In this document: positions 41,811 to 51,362 of the stretch, piece after piece
Layout: each line of letters begins with the position of its first letter
How positions within the stretch are numbered: the first letter of the stretch is position 1
Assembly (NCBI RefSeq): GCF_025869515.1
Contig: NZ_JAOZVR010000112.1
Location: 59,922 to 123,921, forward strand
DNA from: Ferrovibrio sp.
Lineage (GTDB): Bacteria > Pseudomonadota > Alphaproteobacteria > Ferrovibrionales > Ferrovibrionaceae
Length of the DNA: 64,000 nt
Direction: 5' to 3'
The notes under the pieces: generated by a model
The model's database searches: none
Told to the model about the DNA's origin: nothing
Seen by the model: only the letters and a program-made list of their open reading frames with translations
Program-made: the position numbers and the translations under genes

Positions 41811-42443
41811 ATGGCGTTGGCGGTCGAAGGGCTCGCCTGCATCCGCGGCGAGCGCCAGCTTTTTTGCGATCTGACATTCCGTCTCGCTGCCGGCGAGGCG
41901 CTCCTGCTGCATGGTCCCAATGGCAGCGGCAAATCCAGCCTGCTGCGTCTGCTGGCCGGCTTCCTGCCGCCGGCGGCCGGCCGCGTGCTGTGGGATGCGG
42001 CACCGGTCACCGACGATGCCGATGCGCATCGTGACCGGCTGCACTACCTCGGACATCAGGATGCGGTGAAGTCTCAGCTCAGCGCCGAAGACAATCTCAC
42101 CTTCTGGGCGCAGCTCTATGGCCTGCCGGTCGCCGAAGCCGGGCAGGCGGTGACGTCGGCGCTGTCTGCCGCCGGGCTGCAACGCCAGCGTCGCCTGCCG
42201 GGCCGTTATCTCTCGGCCGGCCAGAAACGCCGCCTGGCGCTCGCGCGCCTGCTGCTCAAACCGGCCAGTCTCTGGCTGCTGGATGAACCGACCAATGCGC
42301 TGGACACCGCGGCAGTCGCCTGGCTTGGCGAGCTGCTCGGCAATCACCGCGCCCATGGCGGGCTGGTGATCCTGGCCAGCCATGTCGCCGTGCCGCTGGC
42401 CGATGCGAGGCAGTTGAATCTCCCCGAGGGCCGGCTGGCATGA
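41811..42443 (+). CDS. ccmA: Heme exporter ATP-binding protein CcmA
   Basis: LLHGPNGSGKSSLLRLLAGF, LSAGQKRRLALARLLL, DEPTNALD; first of ccm run. Confidence 0.95.
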   Translation: MALAVEGLACIRGERQLFCDLTFRLAAGEALLLHGPNGSGKSSLLRLLAGFLPPAAGRVLWDAAPVTDDADAHRDRLHYLGHQDAVKSQLSAEDNLTFWAQLYGLPVAEAGQAVTSALSAAGLQRQRRLPGRYLSAGQKRRLALARLLLKPASLWLLDEPTNALDTAAVAWLGELLGNHRAHGGLVILASHVAVPLADARQLNLPEGRLA

Positions 42444-43105
42444 GCGCCTTTCTCGCCATCGTCGGCCGCGACCTGCGCCTGGGGTTCGGCGCCCAGGGCG
42501 CCATGCTCACCACGCTGCTGTTCTTCGTGCTGGCGGTCAGCCTGTTTCCGCTCGGCGTCGGGCCGGAACCGCAGATTCTGGCGCGCATCGCCGCCGGCGT
42601 GATCTGGGTCGCGGCACTGCTGGCCGCTATGCTGTCGCTCGATCGCCTGTTTCAGACCGACCAGGAAGATGGCACGCTCGACCTGCTGGCGCAGGCGCCG
42701 CTGCCGCTCGGTCTCGTCGCGCTGGCCAAAACACTGGCGCACTGGCTCACGACGGGCTTGCCGCTCAGTCTGATCGCGCCGCTGCTGGCCATCCTGCTGC
42801 AGATGGATGGCGCGGCGATCCCGGTGCTGCTGGCGGCGCTGCTGCTCGGCACGCCATCGCTCAGCCTGATCGGCGCCATCGGCGCGGCGCTCACGCTGGG
42901 CGCAAAACGCGGCGCCGTGCTGGTGCCACTGCTCACCCTGCCGCTGGTGATCCCGGTTCTGATCTTCGGTGTCGGCGCCGTCGAGGCCGCCAGCTACGGC
43001 CTCACCGCCGGCCCGCATCTGCTGCTGCTGGGGGCCTTCCTGGCCGGTGCCCTGGCGCTCAGTCCGTTTGCCATCGCCGGTGCCATCAAGCTGGCCCTCG
43101 AATAA
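42440..43105 (+). CDS. ccmB: Heme exporter membrane protein CcmB
   Basis: DRLFQTDQEDGTLDLLAQAPLPLGLVALAKTLAHWL; position between ccmA and ccmC. Confidence 0.95.
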   Translation: MSAFLAIVGRDLRLGFGAQGAMLTTLLFFVLAVSLFPLGVGPEPQILARIAAGVIWVAALLAAMLSLDRLFQTDQEDGTLDLLAQAPLPLGLVALAKTLAHWLTTGLPLSLIAPLLAILLQMDGAAIPVLLAALLLGTPSLSLIGAIGAALTLGAKRGAVLVPLLTLPLVIPVLIFGVGAVEAASYGLTAGPHLLLLGAFLAGALALSPFAIAGAIKLALE

Positions 43106-43128
43106 TCCGCAGCCTATATACTCTGCCC

Positions 43129-43863
43129 ATGTTCCACGCGCTTGCCAATCCTGCCCGTTTCCTGCGCCTGATGGCGGTGATCCGTCCATGGGCGGCAGGC
43201 GTTGCCATCGTCGGCCTTGCGGCCGGTCTGGGCTGGGGCCTGTTGTATTCGCCGCCGGATTACCAGCAGGGCGAGACGGTGCGTATCATGTATATCCATG
43301 TGCCGGCCGCCTGGATGGGCATGTTCATCTATGCCGCCATGGCGGTGGCCTCGGCCACGGCGCTGATCTGGCGTCATCCGGTGGCCGAACTGGTGGCCAA
43401 GGCCTCGGCCCCGGTCGGCGCCGTGTTCACGCTGATTTGTTTGCTCACCGGCGCCCTCTGGGGCAAGCCGATGTGGGGCGCCTGGTGGGTCTGGGATGCC
43501 CGGCTCACCTCGATGCTGATCCTGTTTTTCATCTATCTCGGCTATATGGCGCTGTGGGAAGCCTTCGACGATCCGGCCCGCGCCGGCCGCGCCGCCGCCA
43601 TTCTGGCGCTGGTGGGCGCCGTAAACCTGCCGATTATCAAGTTTTCCGTCGACTGGTGGAACACCATGCACCAGCCGGCCAGCGTGCTGACCCTGGCGGG
43701 GCCGAAGATTCACCCCGACATTCTCTGGCCGCTGCTGATCACCGCGCTGGGCGCCAAAGGCTACTATGTCTGGTTGCTGACGCTCCGGGTGCGGGCGGAA
43801 ATCCTCAGTCGCCAGGCCCGCATCCTGCGCTTTGCCGCCGCGACGGATCGCCGCGCCGACTAG
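43129..43863 (+). CDS. ccmC: Heme lyase/exporter CcmC
   Basis: GETVRIMYIHVPAAWMGMFIY, WGAWWVWDARLTSMLILFFIYLGY. Confidence 0.96.
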   Translation: MFHALANPARFLRLMAVIRPWAAGVAIVGLAAGLGWGLLYSPPDYQQGETVRIMYIHVPAAWMGMFIYAAMAVASATALIWRHPVAELVAKASAPVGAVFTLICLLTGALWGKPMWGAWWVWDARLTSMLILFFIYLGYMALWEAFDDPARAGRAAAILALVGAVNLPIIKFSVDWWNTMHQPASVLTLAGPKIHPDILWPLLITALGAKGYYVWLLTLRVRAEILSRQARILRFAAATDRRAD

Positions 43864-43935
43864 CAGCAAAGACCCGAAGGCTATATTTTCCACCTGCCGT
43901 GGCCGCAGGGGCCAAGGGAAACAAAGGGTTATTGC

Positions 43936-44136
43936 GTGTATTGGGCATCGCTGGGCGATTTCCTGGCCATGGGCGGCCATGCCGCCTATATCTGGCCGGC
44001 CTTTGCCATCGCGCTGGCGGTGCTGCTTGGCCTCGCCTTGCTCAGCCGCATTCGCCTGAAAACCGCCGAACGCGAGCATGCCGAGGCACGCCGCGAAGCC
44101 GGCCGTGATGGCACCCCCGACGAGGTTCGGCCGTGA
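43936..44136 (+). CDS. ccmD: Heme exporter CcmD
   Basis: Small single-TM protein YWASLGDFLAMGGHAAYIWPAFAIALAVL between ccmC and ccmE. Confidence 0.9.
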   Translation: MYWASLGDFLAMGGHAAYIWPAFAIALAVLLGLALLSRIRLKTAEREHAEARREAGRDGTPDEVRP

Positions 44137-44600
44137 CCCGCAAACGCAAACGCCTGCTCGCGGTGCTCGGCCTGGTCGGCGGCCTCGCCGTGGCTGCCGC
44201 GCTGGTGCTCAGCGCCTTCAACGACAACCTCGTCTTTTTCCATTCGCCATCGGATGTGGCGGAGAAGCAGTTGCCGGCCGATCGCCGCTTCCGCCTCGGC
44301 GGCCTGGTCGAGCAGGGCAGCGTGAAGAAAGACGGCCTCAACACCGATTTCATCGTCACCGATCTGCGGAACAGCATTCCGGTCCGCTATACCGGCATGC
44401 TGCCCGACCTGTTCCGCGAAGGGCAGGGCGTGGTCGCCAATGGCAGACTGGATGCGCAGGGGCGCTTCATCGCTTCCGAAGTGCTGGCCAAGCATGACGA
44501 GAACTACATGCCGCCCGAAGTGGCCGAGGCGCTGAAGAAATCCGGCCAGTGGCACGAAAAGAGCGGCGACCACAACAAGCTGGTCAAGCCCGGCTCATGA
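44133..44600 (+). CDS. ccmE: Heme chaperone CcmE
   Basis: RRFRLGGLVEQGSVKKDGLNTDFIVTD, heme-binding region EVLAKHDENYMPPEV. Confidence 0.96.
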   Translation: MTRKRKRLLAVLGLVGGLAVAAALVLSAFNDNLVFFHSPSDVAEKQLPADRRFRLGGLVEQGSVKKDGLNTDFIVTDLRNSIPVRYTGMLPDLFREGQGVVANGRLDAQGRFIASEVLAKHDENYMPPEVAEALKKSGQWHEKSGDHNKLVKPGS

Positions 44601-46579
44601 TCCCCGAACTGGGCCATATCGCGCTGATCCTGGCGCTCTGTCTGGCGCTGGTGCAGGGCCTGCTGCCGCTGGTCGGCGCCGCGCGCGGCATTCCCGGCTG
44701 GATCGCGGTGGCACCGCAGGCGGCCCTGGGCCAGGCCGTGCTGGTCGCTTTCGCCTTCGGCTGCATGACCTATGCCTATGTAACCTCGGATTTCTCGGTG
44801 CTGAACGTGGCCGAGAATTCGCACACGCTGAAGCCGATGCTCTACAAGATCAGCGGCGTCTGGGGCAATCACGAAGGCTCGCTGCTGCTGTGGATTCTGA
44901 TCCTCGTGGTCTTCGGTGCCGCTGTTGCGATTTTCGGCAATAACCTGCCGGCCACGCTGAAGGCCCGCGTGCTCGCCATCCAGGGCCTGATTGGTGTCGG
45001 CTTCCTCAGTTTCATTCTCTTCACCTCCAATCCCTTCGCGCGCCTGCTGCCGGCACCGCTGGAAGGCCGCGGCCTCAATCCACTGCTGCAGGATCCCGGC
45101 CTGGCCTTCCATCCGCCGTTTCTCTATCTCGGCTATGTCGGTTTTTCGGTGGCATTTTCCTTTGCCGTCGCGGCGCTGATCGAAGGCCGCGTCGATCCGG
45201 CCTGGGCGCGCTGGGTGCGGCCCTGGACGCTCGCCGCCTGGTGCTTTCTCACCATCGGCATCGCGCTCGGTTCCTGGTGGGCCTATTACGAACTTGGCTG
45301 GGGCGGCTGGTGGTTCTGGGACCCGGTCGAGAATGCCTCCTTCATGCCCTGGCTCGCCGGCACGGCATTGCTGCATTCCGCCATCGTTGTGGAAAAGCGC
45401 GACACGCTGAAAAGCTGGACCGTGCTGCTCGCCATCCTGACCTTTTCGCTCAGCCTGCTCGGCACCTTCCTAGTGCGCTCTGGTGTGATCAATTCAGTGC
45501 ATGCCTTCGCCACCGATCCCACGCGTGGCGTCTTCATTCTGCTCTTCCTCGCCGTCGTGGTCGGCGGCAGTCTGGCGCTCTATGCCTTCCGCGCCCCGGC
45601 GCTGCAGGGCGTCGGTGTTTTCGCACCGCTGAGCCGCGAGGGCGCGCTCATCCTCAACAACCTGCTGCTCGCGGTCGCCTGCGCCGCCGTGCTGCTCGGC
45701 ACGCTCTATCCGCTGGCGCTGGATGCGATCAGTGGTGCCAAGGTTTCTGTCGGGCCGCAATATTTCAACTCCGTCTTCGTGCCCCTGATGACGCCTCTTG
45801 TCGCCGCGGTGGCGATCGGCCCGCTGCTGGCCTGGAAACGCGGCGATCTGGCGGCGGCCTTGCGTCGTCTGCTGCCGGCAGCCGTTGCCGTCATCGTTGC
45901 GCTGGCCATCGGCCTCTGGCTGCACAACGAGCGCGGCTTCATGGCGCTGCTGGGCCTGGGTCTCGCGGCCTGGCTCGGCATCGGTGCGCTTTGCGAACTG
46001 GCCCTGCGTGTGAAGCTGTTTGCCGCGCCCATGGCCGAGACGCTGCAGCGCGCGCGCTTCCTGCCGCGCGCTGCCTGGGGCATGACGGTGGCTCATCTCG
46101 GCGTTGCCTTGCTGGTGCTCGGCATCACGGTGTCGGAGACCTGGCAGGTCGAAGTGCAGCAGGTGATGAAGCCGGGCGAGAGCGTGCAGGTCGGCCCAAT
46201 ATTGTATCGCTTCCAGGGTGTGGTGCCGATCAAGGGCCCGAACTATACGGCGATGCAGGGCCGTTTCGAGATCATCGAGGATGGCGCTGTGGTGCGCGAA
46301 TTACGGCCAGCGCAGCGCCGCTATCAGCAGCCGCCGATGGAAACCACCGAGGCGGCAATCCGCTCCTCGCCGCTGGCCGATCTTTATGCCGTGGTGGGTG
46401 AGGGCGATGCCGAACGCGGCTGGGCCGTGCGGCTGTACTGGAAACCGCTGGTGTCCTGGATCTGGCTCGGTGCCCTGATCATGGCCCTGGGCGGTTTCCT
46501 GTCGCTCAGCGATCGCCGGCTGCGCGTCGGCGCGCCGTCCGGCCGCCGTCATGCGTCGGCGCCGGCAGCGGCGGAGTAG
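44597..46579 (+). CDS. ccmF: Cytochrome c heme lyase CcmF
   Basis: WWD domain ELGWGGWWFWDPVENASFMPWL; KISGVWGNHEGSLLLW. Confidence 0.97.
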   Translation: MIPELGHIALILALCLALVQGLLPLVGAARGIPGWIAVAPQAALGQAVLVAFAFGCMTYAYVTSDFSVLNVAENSHTLKPMLYKISGVWGNHEGSLLLWILILVVFGAAVAIFGNNLPATLKARVLAIQGLIGVGFLSFILFTSNPFARLLPAPLEGRGLNPLLQDPGLAFHPPFLYLGYVGFSVAFSFAVAALIEGRVDPAWARWVRPWTLAAWCFLTIGIALGSWWAYYELGWGGWWFWDPVENASFMPWLAGTALLHSAIVVEKRDTLKSWTVLLAILTFSLSLLGTFLVRSGVINSVHAFATDPTRGVFILLFLAVVVGGSLALYAFRAPALQGVGVFAPLSREGALILNNLLLAVACAAVLLGTLYPLALDAISGAKVSVGPQYFNSVFVPLMTPLVAAVAIGPLLAWKRGDLAAALRRLLPAAVAVIVALAIGLWLHNERGFMALLGLGLAAWLGIGALCELALRVKLFAAPMAETLQRARFLPRAAWGMTVAHLGVALLVLGITVSETWQVEVQQVMKPGESVQVGPILYRFQGVVPIKGPNYTAMQGRFEIIEDGAVVRELRPAQRRYQQPPMETTEAAIRSSPLADLYAVVGEGDAERGWAVRLYWKPLVSWIWLGALIMALGGFLSLSDRRLRVGAPSGRRHASAPAAAE

Positions 46580-46584
46580 GCAGC

Positions 46585-47139
46585 ATGCGCCTGTCCTATC
46601 TGATTCCGCTCGCGCTGTTCGTTTTGATCGGCCTCGGCCTCGCGGTCGGACTCACGCTCAATCCGCGCGAGATTCCGTCTGCGCTGATCGGCAAGCCGGT
46701 GCCGGACTTCGCCCTGCCGCCGGTACAGGGTCGTGAGCTCGGCCTCGCGGCTACCGATCTCAAGAGTGGCCAGCCGAGCGTGGTGAATGTCTTTGCCTCC
46801 TGGTGCGTGCCCTGCCGCGTCGAGCATCCGCTGCTGATGGCGCTCCGGCGCGACAATCTCGCGCCGATCCACGGCCTGAACTACAAGGATGATCCAGCCG
46901 ATGTGGCGAAATGGCTGGATCAGCTCGGCGATCCCTTCACCCGTACCGGCGCCGACCGCAATGGCCGGGTCGGCATCGACTGGGGTGTCTATGGCGTGCC
47001 GGAAACCTTTATCGTCGATGGCGCCGGCCAGATCGTGTGCAAGCATGTCGGCCCGCTGATGCAATGGGATATCGACAATAAGATTCGTCCCCTGCTGCGC
47101 GATCTCGCGGCCGGCCGGCAGAGCCAGGTCAAATGCTGA
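46585..47139 (+). CDS. ccmG: Thiol:disulfide interchange protein CcmG/DsbE
   Basis: VVNVFASWCVPCRVEHPLL; WGVYGVPETFIVDGAG. Confidence 0.95.
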   Translation: MRLSYLIPLALFVLIGLGLAVGLTLNPREIPSALIGKPVPDFALPPVQGRELGLAATDLKSGQPSVVNVFASWCVPCRVEHPLLMALRRDNLAPIHGLNYKDDPADVAKWLDQLGDPFTRTGADRNGRVGIDWGVYGVPETFIVDGAGQIVCKHVGPLMQWDIDNKIRPLLRDLAAGRQSQVKC

Positions 47140-47624
47140 GGTCGCTGCTGTTCGCGCTGCTGCTGCTCGCCGGCCCTGCCCTGCCTGGTCCGGCGCTGGC
47201 CCAGCATCTGGAGGATCGCCTGGCCGATCCGGCGCAGGAAGCCCGCGCGCGCGAGATTTCCCGCGAGCTGCGCTGCCTGGTCTGCCAGAACCAGTCGATC
47301 GAGGATTCCAATGCGCCGCTGGCGCGCGACCTGCGCCGCATCGTGCGCGAACGCGTCGCGCTCGGCGAAAGTGATCAGACGGTGCTGAATTACCTGGTTG
47401 CGCGCTATGGCGAGTGGGTTCTGCTCAAGCCGCGTTTCAATCTGCAGAACCTGCTGCTCTGGATCGGGCCGCTCCTGCTCCTGCTGCTTGGGGGTGGCAT
47501 CATCTTCGCGCTCTATCGCCGCCAGCGTCTTGCGCCGGCGCCGGCTGCGCGGGCCCTGGATGCCGGGGAACAGCGCCGGCTCGCCGCCCTGCTGGATGAA
47601 GACAGGCCGGAGCCGCGGCCATGA
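47133..47624 (+). CDS. ccmH: Cytochrome c maturation protein CcmH
   Basis: SRELRCLVCQNQSIEDSNAPLARDLR (LRCxxCQ motif). Confidence 0.95.
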   Translation: MLRSLLFALLLLAGPALPGPALAQHLEDRLADPAQEARAREISRELRCLVCQNQSIEDSNAPLARDLRRIVRERVALGESDQTVLNYLVARYGEWVLLKPRFNLQNLLLWIGPLLLLLLGGGIIFALYRRQRLAPAPAARALDAGEQRRLAALLDEDRPEPRP

Positions 47625-49018
47625 TCTGGCTCGGTTTCGTGCTGCTGGCCCTGCTGGCACTGGCCTTTCTGCTCTGGCCCTTGTTGCGGACGCATCGACA
47701 GGGCGCGGGACGCAAGGCGCATGACATCACCGTCTACAAGGCGCAGCTGAACGAGATCGGCGAGGAACTGGCACGCGGTGCCCTGAGCGAGTCCGAAGCC
47801 CATGCAGCGCGGCTGGAAATCCAGCGTCGCCTGCTGCGCGCCGATGCAGCCAGCGAAGGCGCCAGAACTGCGGCATCCGATCGTAGCGTGATTTCCGGTT
47901 TCATCGCCGTCCTGCTGCTGGTGCCGGTGCTGGGCGGCGGGCTGTATCTGGCGCTCGGTCGCCCCGATGCGGCACAGCTCGATCTGGCCCAGACGCAGGC
48001 AAGCGCGGCGCAGGACGCGAAACTGCGTGCCGAAACCGAACGGCTGATCGTGCAGCTGCGCGAACGTCTGGCCGCCGATCCGAATCGCACCGATGGTTGG
48101 CTGCTGCTCGGCCGTTCGCTGCTGGCCACCGATCGCCCGGCCGAGGCTGTCGCGGCACTGGATCGGGCCATCGCGCTGCAGCCTGATGGAGTGGAGGGCT
48201 ATGCCCTGCGCGCCGAGGCGCAGACGATGGTCGCCGACGGTTCGGTGACGCAGGCGGCGCAGCGCGATTTCCTTGCCGTGCTGGAACGCGAGCCGCAGCA
48301 TCCCGGTGCCCGTTACTATCTCGGTCTCGCCCGCCTGCAGGAAGGCGATACCCGCGGGGCCTATGACGACTGGTACGCGCTGGCGGCCGACTCGCCGGCC
48401 GATGCCCCCTGGCTCGATCTGGTGCACAGCCGCCTGCGCGAACTGGCGCCGCGGCTTGGCATCGGCCTGGCCCAGGCTGTGCCGGCGCCGAAGCCGGCTG
48501 TCGAAGCCGCCACCCGGGATGCTTCGGGCCCGAGCCGTGAGCAGGTGGATGCCGCCCAGCAGATGTCGGCCGAAGACCGCAATGCGATGGTGCGCGGCAT
48601 GGTCGATCGGCTGGCCGAGCGGCTGAAGGAGAATCCGAACGATGCCGAGGGCTGGCTGCGGCTGGCCCGGGCCCGCGAGGTGCTGGGCGAGACCGATGCG
48701 GTCCGCGAGGCCCTGCGCCGGGCGGTGGCGGTGGCGCCCGAACGGGTCGATGCGCGGCTGGCGCTGGCCTTCAACCTGGCCGGTCCGACGGTGACCAGCC
48801 GCGATTCCCTGCCGGCCGAGGCGGTGGCGGAATTCGGCAAGGTTCTGGAGCAGGCGCCCTCGCATCCGCAGGCACTCTGGTTCGTCGGTCGCGGTGCCTA
48901 TGAGGCAGGCGACAAGGCCGCGGCCGCGGTGGCCTGGAACCGCCTGCTGGCGCAGCTGCCGCCCGGCTCGCCCGAGGCGAAGGAGCTGTCCGAGCGCCTT
49001 GCCAGCCTGTCGCGTTAA
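47621..49018 (+). CDS. ccmI: Cytochrome c maturation TPR protein CcmI
   Basis: VYKAQLNEIGEELARGALSESEAHAARLEIQRRLL and C-terminal TPRs. Confidence 0.92.
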   Translation: MIWLGFVLLALLALAFLLWPLLRTHRQGAGRKAHDITVYKAQLNEIGEELARGALSESEAHAARLEIQRRLLRADAASEGARTAASDRSVISGFIAVLLLVPVLGGGLYLALGRPDAAQLDLAQTQASAAQDAKLRAETERLIVQLRERLAADPNRTDGWLLLGRSLLATDRPAEAVAALDRAIALQPDGVEGYALRAEAQTMVADGSVTQAAQRDFLAVLEREPQHPGARYYLGLARLQEGDTRGAYDDWYALAADSPADAPWLDLVHSRLRELAPRLGIGLAQAVPAPKPAVEAATRDASGPSREQVDAAQQMSAEDRNAMVRGMVDRLAERLKENPNDAEGWLRLARAREVLGETDAVREALRRAVAVAPERVDARLALAFNLAGPTVTSRDSLPAEAVAEFGKVLEQAPSHPQALWFVGRGAYEAGDKAAAAVAWNRLLAQLPPGSPEAKELSERLASLSR

Positions 49019-49062
49019 AGCCCAATAACCTTCGTCAGACTGCCCCCGGATCGCCTCTGGCG

Positions 49063-49077
49063 TTAACGCCTGTTTAA
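49063..49077. promoter_or_regulatory. Putative CtrA-type box TTAA-N7-TTAA
   Basis: TTAA CGCCTGT TTAA, 67 bp before the ATG at 49144; its first half lies in the palindrome GGCGTTAACGCC (49059-49070). Confidence 0.55.
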
Positions 49078-49143
49078 GGGAGTCCTGCGCGTAATCGGGC
49101 CGGGTTGAGGGGCCATTCCGGCCTCCGGTTTGATGGTCGGGTC

Positions 49144-49434
49144 ATGGCAGTCGCACCAAGCAGTAATCTCCTGTCGGCGCTTTCGCAGCTGCAGGGTCCG
49201 CGTCCGGCCGCCGCGCCGCAGCGCACACAGCCGGCTTCCACCGGCACCGGCGCTGCTGCCACCAGTGCCACCCGGCAGACCAGCTTTGCCGCCCAGCTCG
49301 GCAGCATCAGCACCGGTATTCAGGTTGCGGATCAGCGCCCGGCGACGCCGGCCCCCGTGCAGAGCCAGCAGCAGTCGCGGCCGATTCCGACCCGTGGCGG
49401 CTATCTCGGCCAGCACGTCAATATCCTCGTCTGA
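49144..49434 (+). CDS. Hypothetical small protein, Ala/Gln/Pro-rich
   Basis: ORF from internal ATG: MAVAPSSNLLSALSQLQGP...RGGYLGQHVNILV; no family recognised. Confidence 0.6.
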   Translation: MAVAPSSNLLSALSQLQGPRPAAAPQRTQPASTGTGAAATSATRQTSFAAQLGSISTGIQVADQRPATPAPVQSQQQSRPIPTRGGYLGQHVNILV

Positions 49435-49532
49435 AATCCGTATTACGGACGATTCTCCGGTCTGATTGACGCGGCAGGCCTTGCCGATTAGCTTGACCCC
49501 AACGTCGCATACGAACGATCTGGGGAAACGTC

Positions 49533-50564
49533 ATGTTGAAGCGCTATCCGCGTCTCGCGGTTCTGTTTGCTGTTGCCCTGCTCTGGCCCGGCCTCGTGCT
49601 GGCTCAGCCAAAGGAGAAGGTGACGATCTCGGCTCTGCCGTTCATTTCCACCGCGCCGATCTTCATCGCCAAGGAACGCGGCTATTTCGATGCCGAGGGC
49701 ATCGACCTCGATATCAAGATCTTCAATGCGGCCCAGGCCGTCGCCGTGGCGGTGGCCTCCAACGATGCCGATTTCGGCATCACGGCCTTCACCGGCGGTT
49801 TCTTCAATCTGGCCGGCAAGGGCGCGCTCAAGGTGATCGCGGCGCAGAGCCGCGAGGAACCGGGCTATAACTTCGTCGCCTATGTGGCCTCGAAGAAGGC
49901 CTACGATGCCGGCTTCCGCTCACCGAAGGATTTTGCAGGCAAGAGCGTGGCGATCACCACGGTCGGGTCCAGCTTCCATTACAATCTCGGCATGCTGGCC
50001 GATAAGTACAAGTTCAAGCTCGACAGCGTCCAGATGAAGCCGGTGCAGTCGATTCCCAACATGATGGCGGCGCTGGCCGGCGGCCAGGTCGATGCCACCA
50101 TCCTGCCGGCCAACAATGCGCTCAAGCTGGAATCGGATGGCTCCGGCAAGATCATCGGCTGGGTGCATGAACATACGCTCTGGCAGCTCGGCGTGCTGTT
50201 CGCTTCGTCCAAGATCGTCAAGGAGAAGCGCCCGCTGGTCGAGCGCTTCGTGCGTGCCTACCAGAAGGGCCTGGCTGATTACGCCGCCGCCTTCCTGGCC
50301 AAGGACAGCCAGGGCAACCGCATGATCGGCGAGAAGGCTCTGGCCCTGATGCCGGTGCTGGAAAAGTGGGTGCAGCCCAAGCCGAGTATCGACACCGTGA
50401 AGGTGGCGGCCAATTACATGGATCCGCAGGGCCGTCTGCTGGTGAAGAATATCTACGACCAGCTCGCCTGGTATCAGGCACAGGGTCTGGTCGACAAATC
50501 GGTGAAGGCCGTGGACTTCATCGATCTCAGCTTCGTGAAGGGTCATCGCGACGTTCCGAAATGA
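49533..50564 (+). CDS. ABC transporter substrate-binding protein (NMT1/SsuA/ThiY-like)
   Basis: Signal peptide; PFISTAPIFIAKERGYFDAEGIDLDIKIF. Confidence 0.88.
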   Translation: MLKRYPRLAVLFAVALLWPGLVLAQPKEKVTISALPFISTAPIFIAKERGYFDAEGIDLDIKIFNAAQAVAVAVASNDADFGITAFTGGFFNLAGKGALKVIAAQSREEPGYNFVAYVASKKAYDAGFRSPKDFAGKSVAITTVGSSFHYNLGMLADKYKFKLDSVQMKPVQSIPNMMAALAGGQVDATILPANNALKLESDGSGKIIGWVHEHTLWQLGVLFASSKIVKEKRPLVERFVRAYQKGLADYAAAFLAKDSQGNRMIGEKALALMPVLEKWVQPKPSIDTVKVAANYMDPQGRLLVKNIYDQLAWYQAQGLVDKSVKAVDFIDLSFVKGHRDVPK

Positions 50565-50588
50565 TGCGTCCGTAGTGAGTAGCGTTCC

Positions 50589-51362
50589 ATGCAGGTGGTT
50601 CTGGAGGATGTCGGCTACGCCTATGGTGATCTGCCGGTCCTCGACGGGGTGAGTTTTACCGTCGGCGAGGGTGAGACGGCGGCGCTGATCGGCCCGTCGG
50701 GCTGTGGCAAGTCCACCTTGCTCAATCTCGTCGGCGGGCTGCTCGAACAGCAGGGCGGTCGTATCGCCACGATGGGCACGGTGCCGGCCGGCTGCCTCAA
50801 TCCACTCACCTTCGTATTCCAGGATTTCGCCCTGCTGCCCTGGCGCAGCGTGGCCGGCAATGTGGCGCTGGCGCTTGAGCACCATCCTCTTGGCAGGGCC
50901 GAGCAGGAGGCTCGCATTGCATCGGTGTTGCAGCTCTGCGGTCTCACCGATTTCGCCGATGCCCTGCCCAAGCAGCTGTCCGGCGGCATGCGCCAGCGCG
51001 TCGGCATCGCCCGCGCCATTGCCGTCAAACCCGCCGTCATGCTGATGGACGAGCCGCTTTCGGCGCTGGATGCGCAGACCCGCGAACTGCTGATGGAAGA
51101 CCTGATCGCCATCTGGGCGCGCGAACGCACCACCACGCTGTATGTGACGCATAACCTGAGCGAAGCGGTCCGGCTGGCCGACAAGGTGGTGGTGCTGTCG
51201 CGCCGGCCCGGCCGGATCAAACGGATCGTCTCCGTGCCGGTGCCAGTGAATGAGCGGCAGAAGCCCGAGCATATCGGCCTGCTGCAACAGCTTCACGATG
51301 AACTCTGGAGCCTGATCAAGGCCGAGGCGCAGGTCGCCGATCGCGAGATGCAGCATGTCTGA
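50589..51362 (+). CDS. ABC transporter ATP-binding protein (nitrate/sulfonate/taurine-type)
   Basis: GPSGCGKSTLLNLVGGLL, LSGGMRQRVGIARAIAVKPAVMLMDEPLSALDAQTRELL. Confidence 0.93.
   Translation: MQVVLEDVGYAYGDLPVLDGVSFTVGEGETAALIGPSGCGKSTLLNLVGGLLEQQGGRIATMGTVPAGCLNPLTFVFQDFALLPWRSVAGNVALALEHHPLGRAEQEARIASVLQLCGLTDFADALPKQLSGGMRQRVGIARAIAVKPAVMLMDEPLSALDAQTRELLMEDLIAIWARERTTTLYVTHNLSEAVRLADKVVVLSRRPGRIKRIVSVPVPVNERQKPEHIGLLQQLHDELWSLIKAEAQVADREMQHV

Noticed and set aside
39483-42383. 966-aa minus-strand ORF
   Set aside because: Shadow ORF: it spans livF, the PaaK-like ligase and ccmA on the opposite strand, has no recognisable domain, and is typical of high-GC third-position bias.
49501-49532. 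TPP riboswitch upstream of the ThiY/SsuA-like gene
   Set aside because: No CUGAGA/THI-box consensus in the short leader, so a thiamine-precursor role is not supported.
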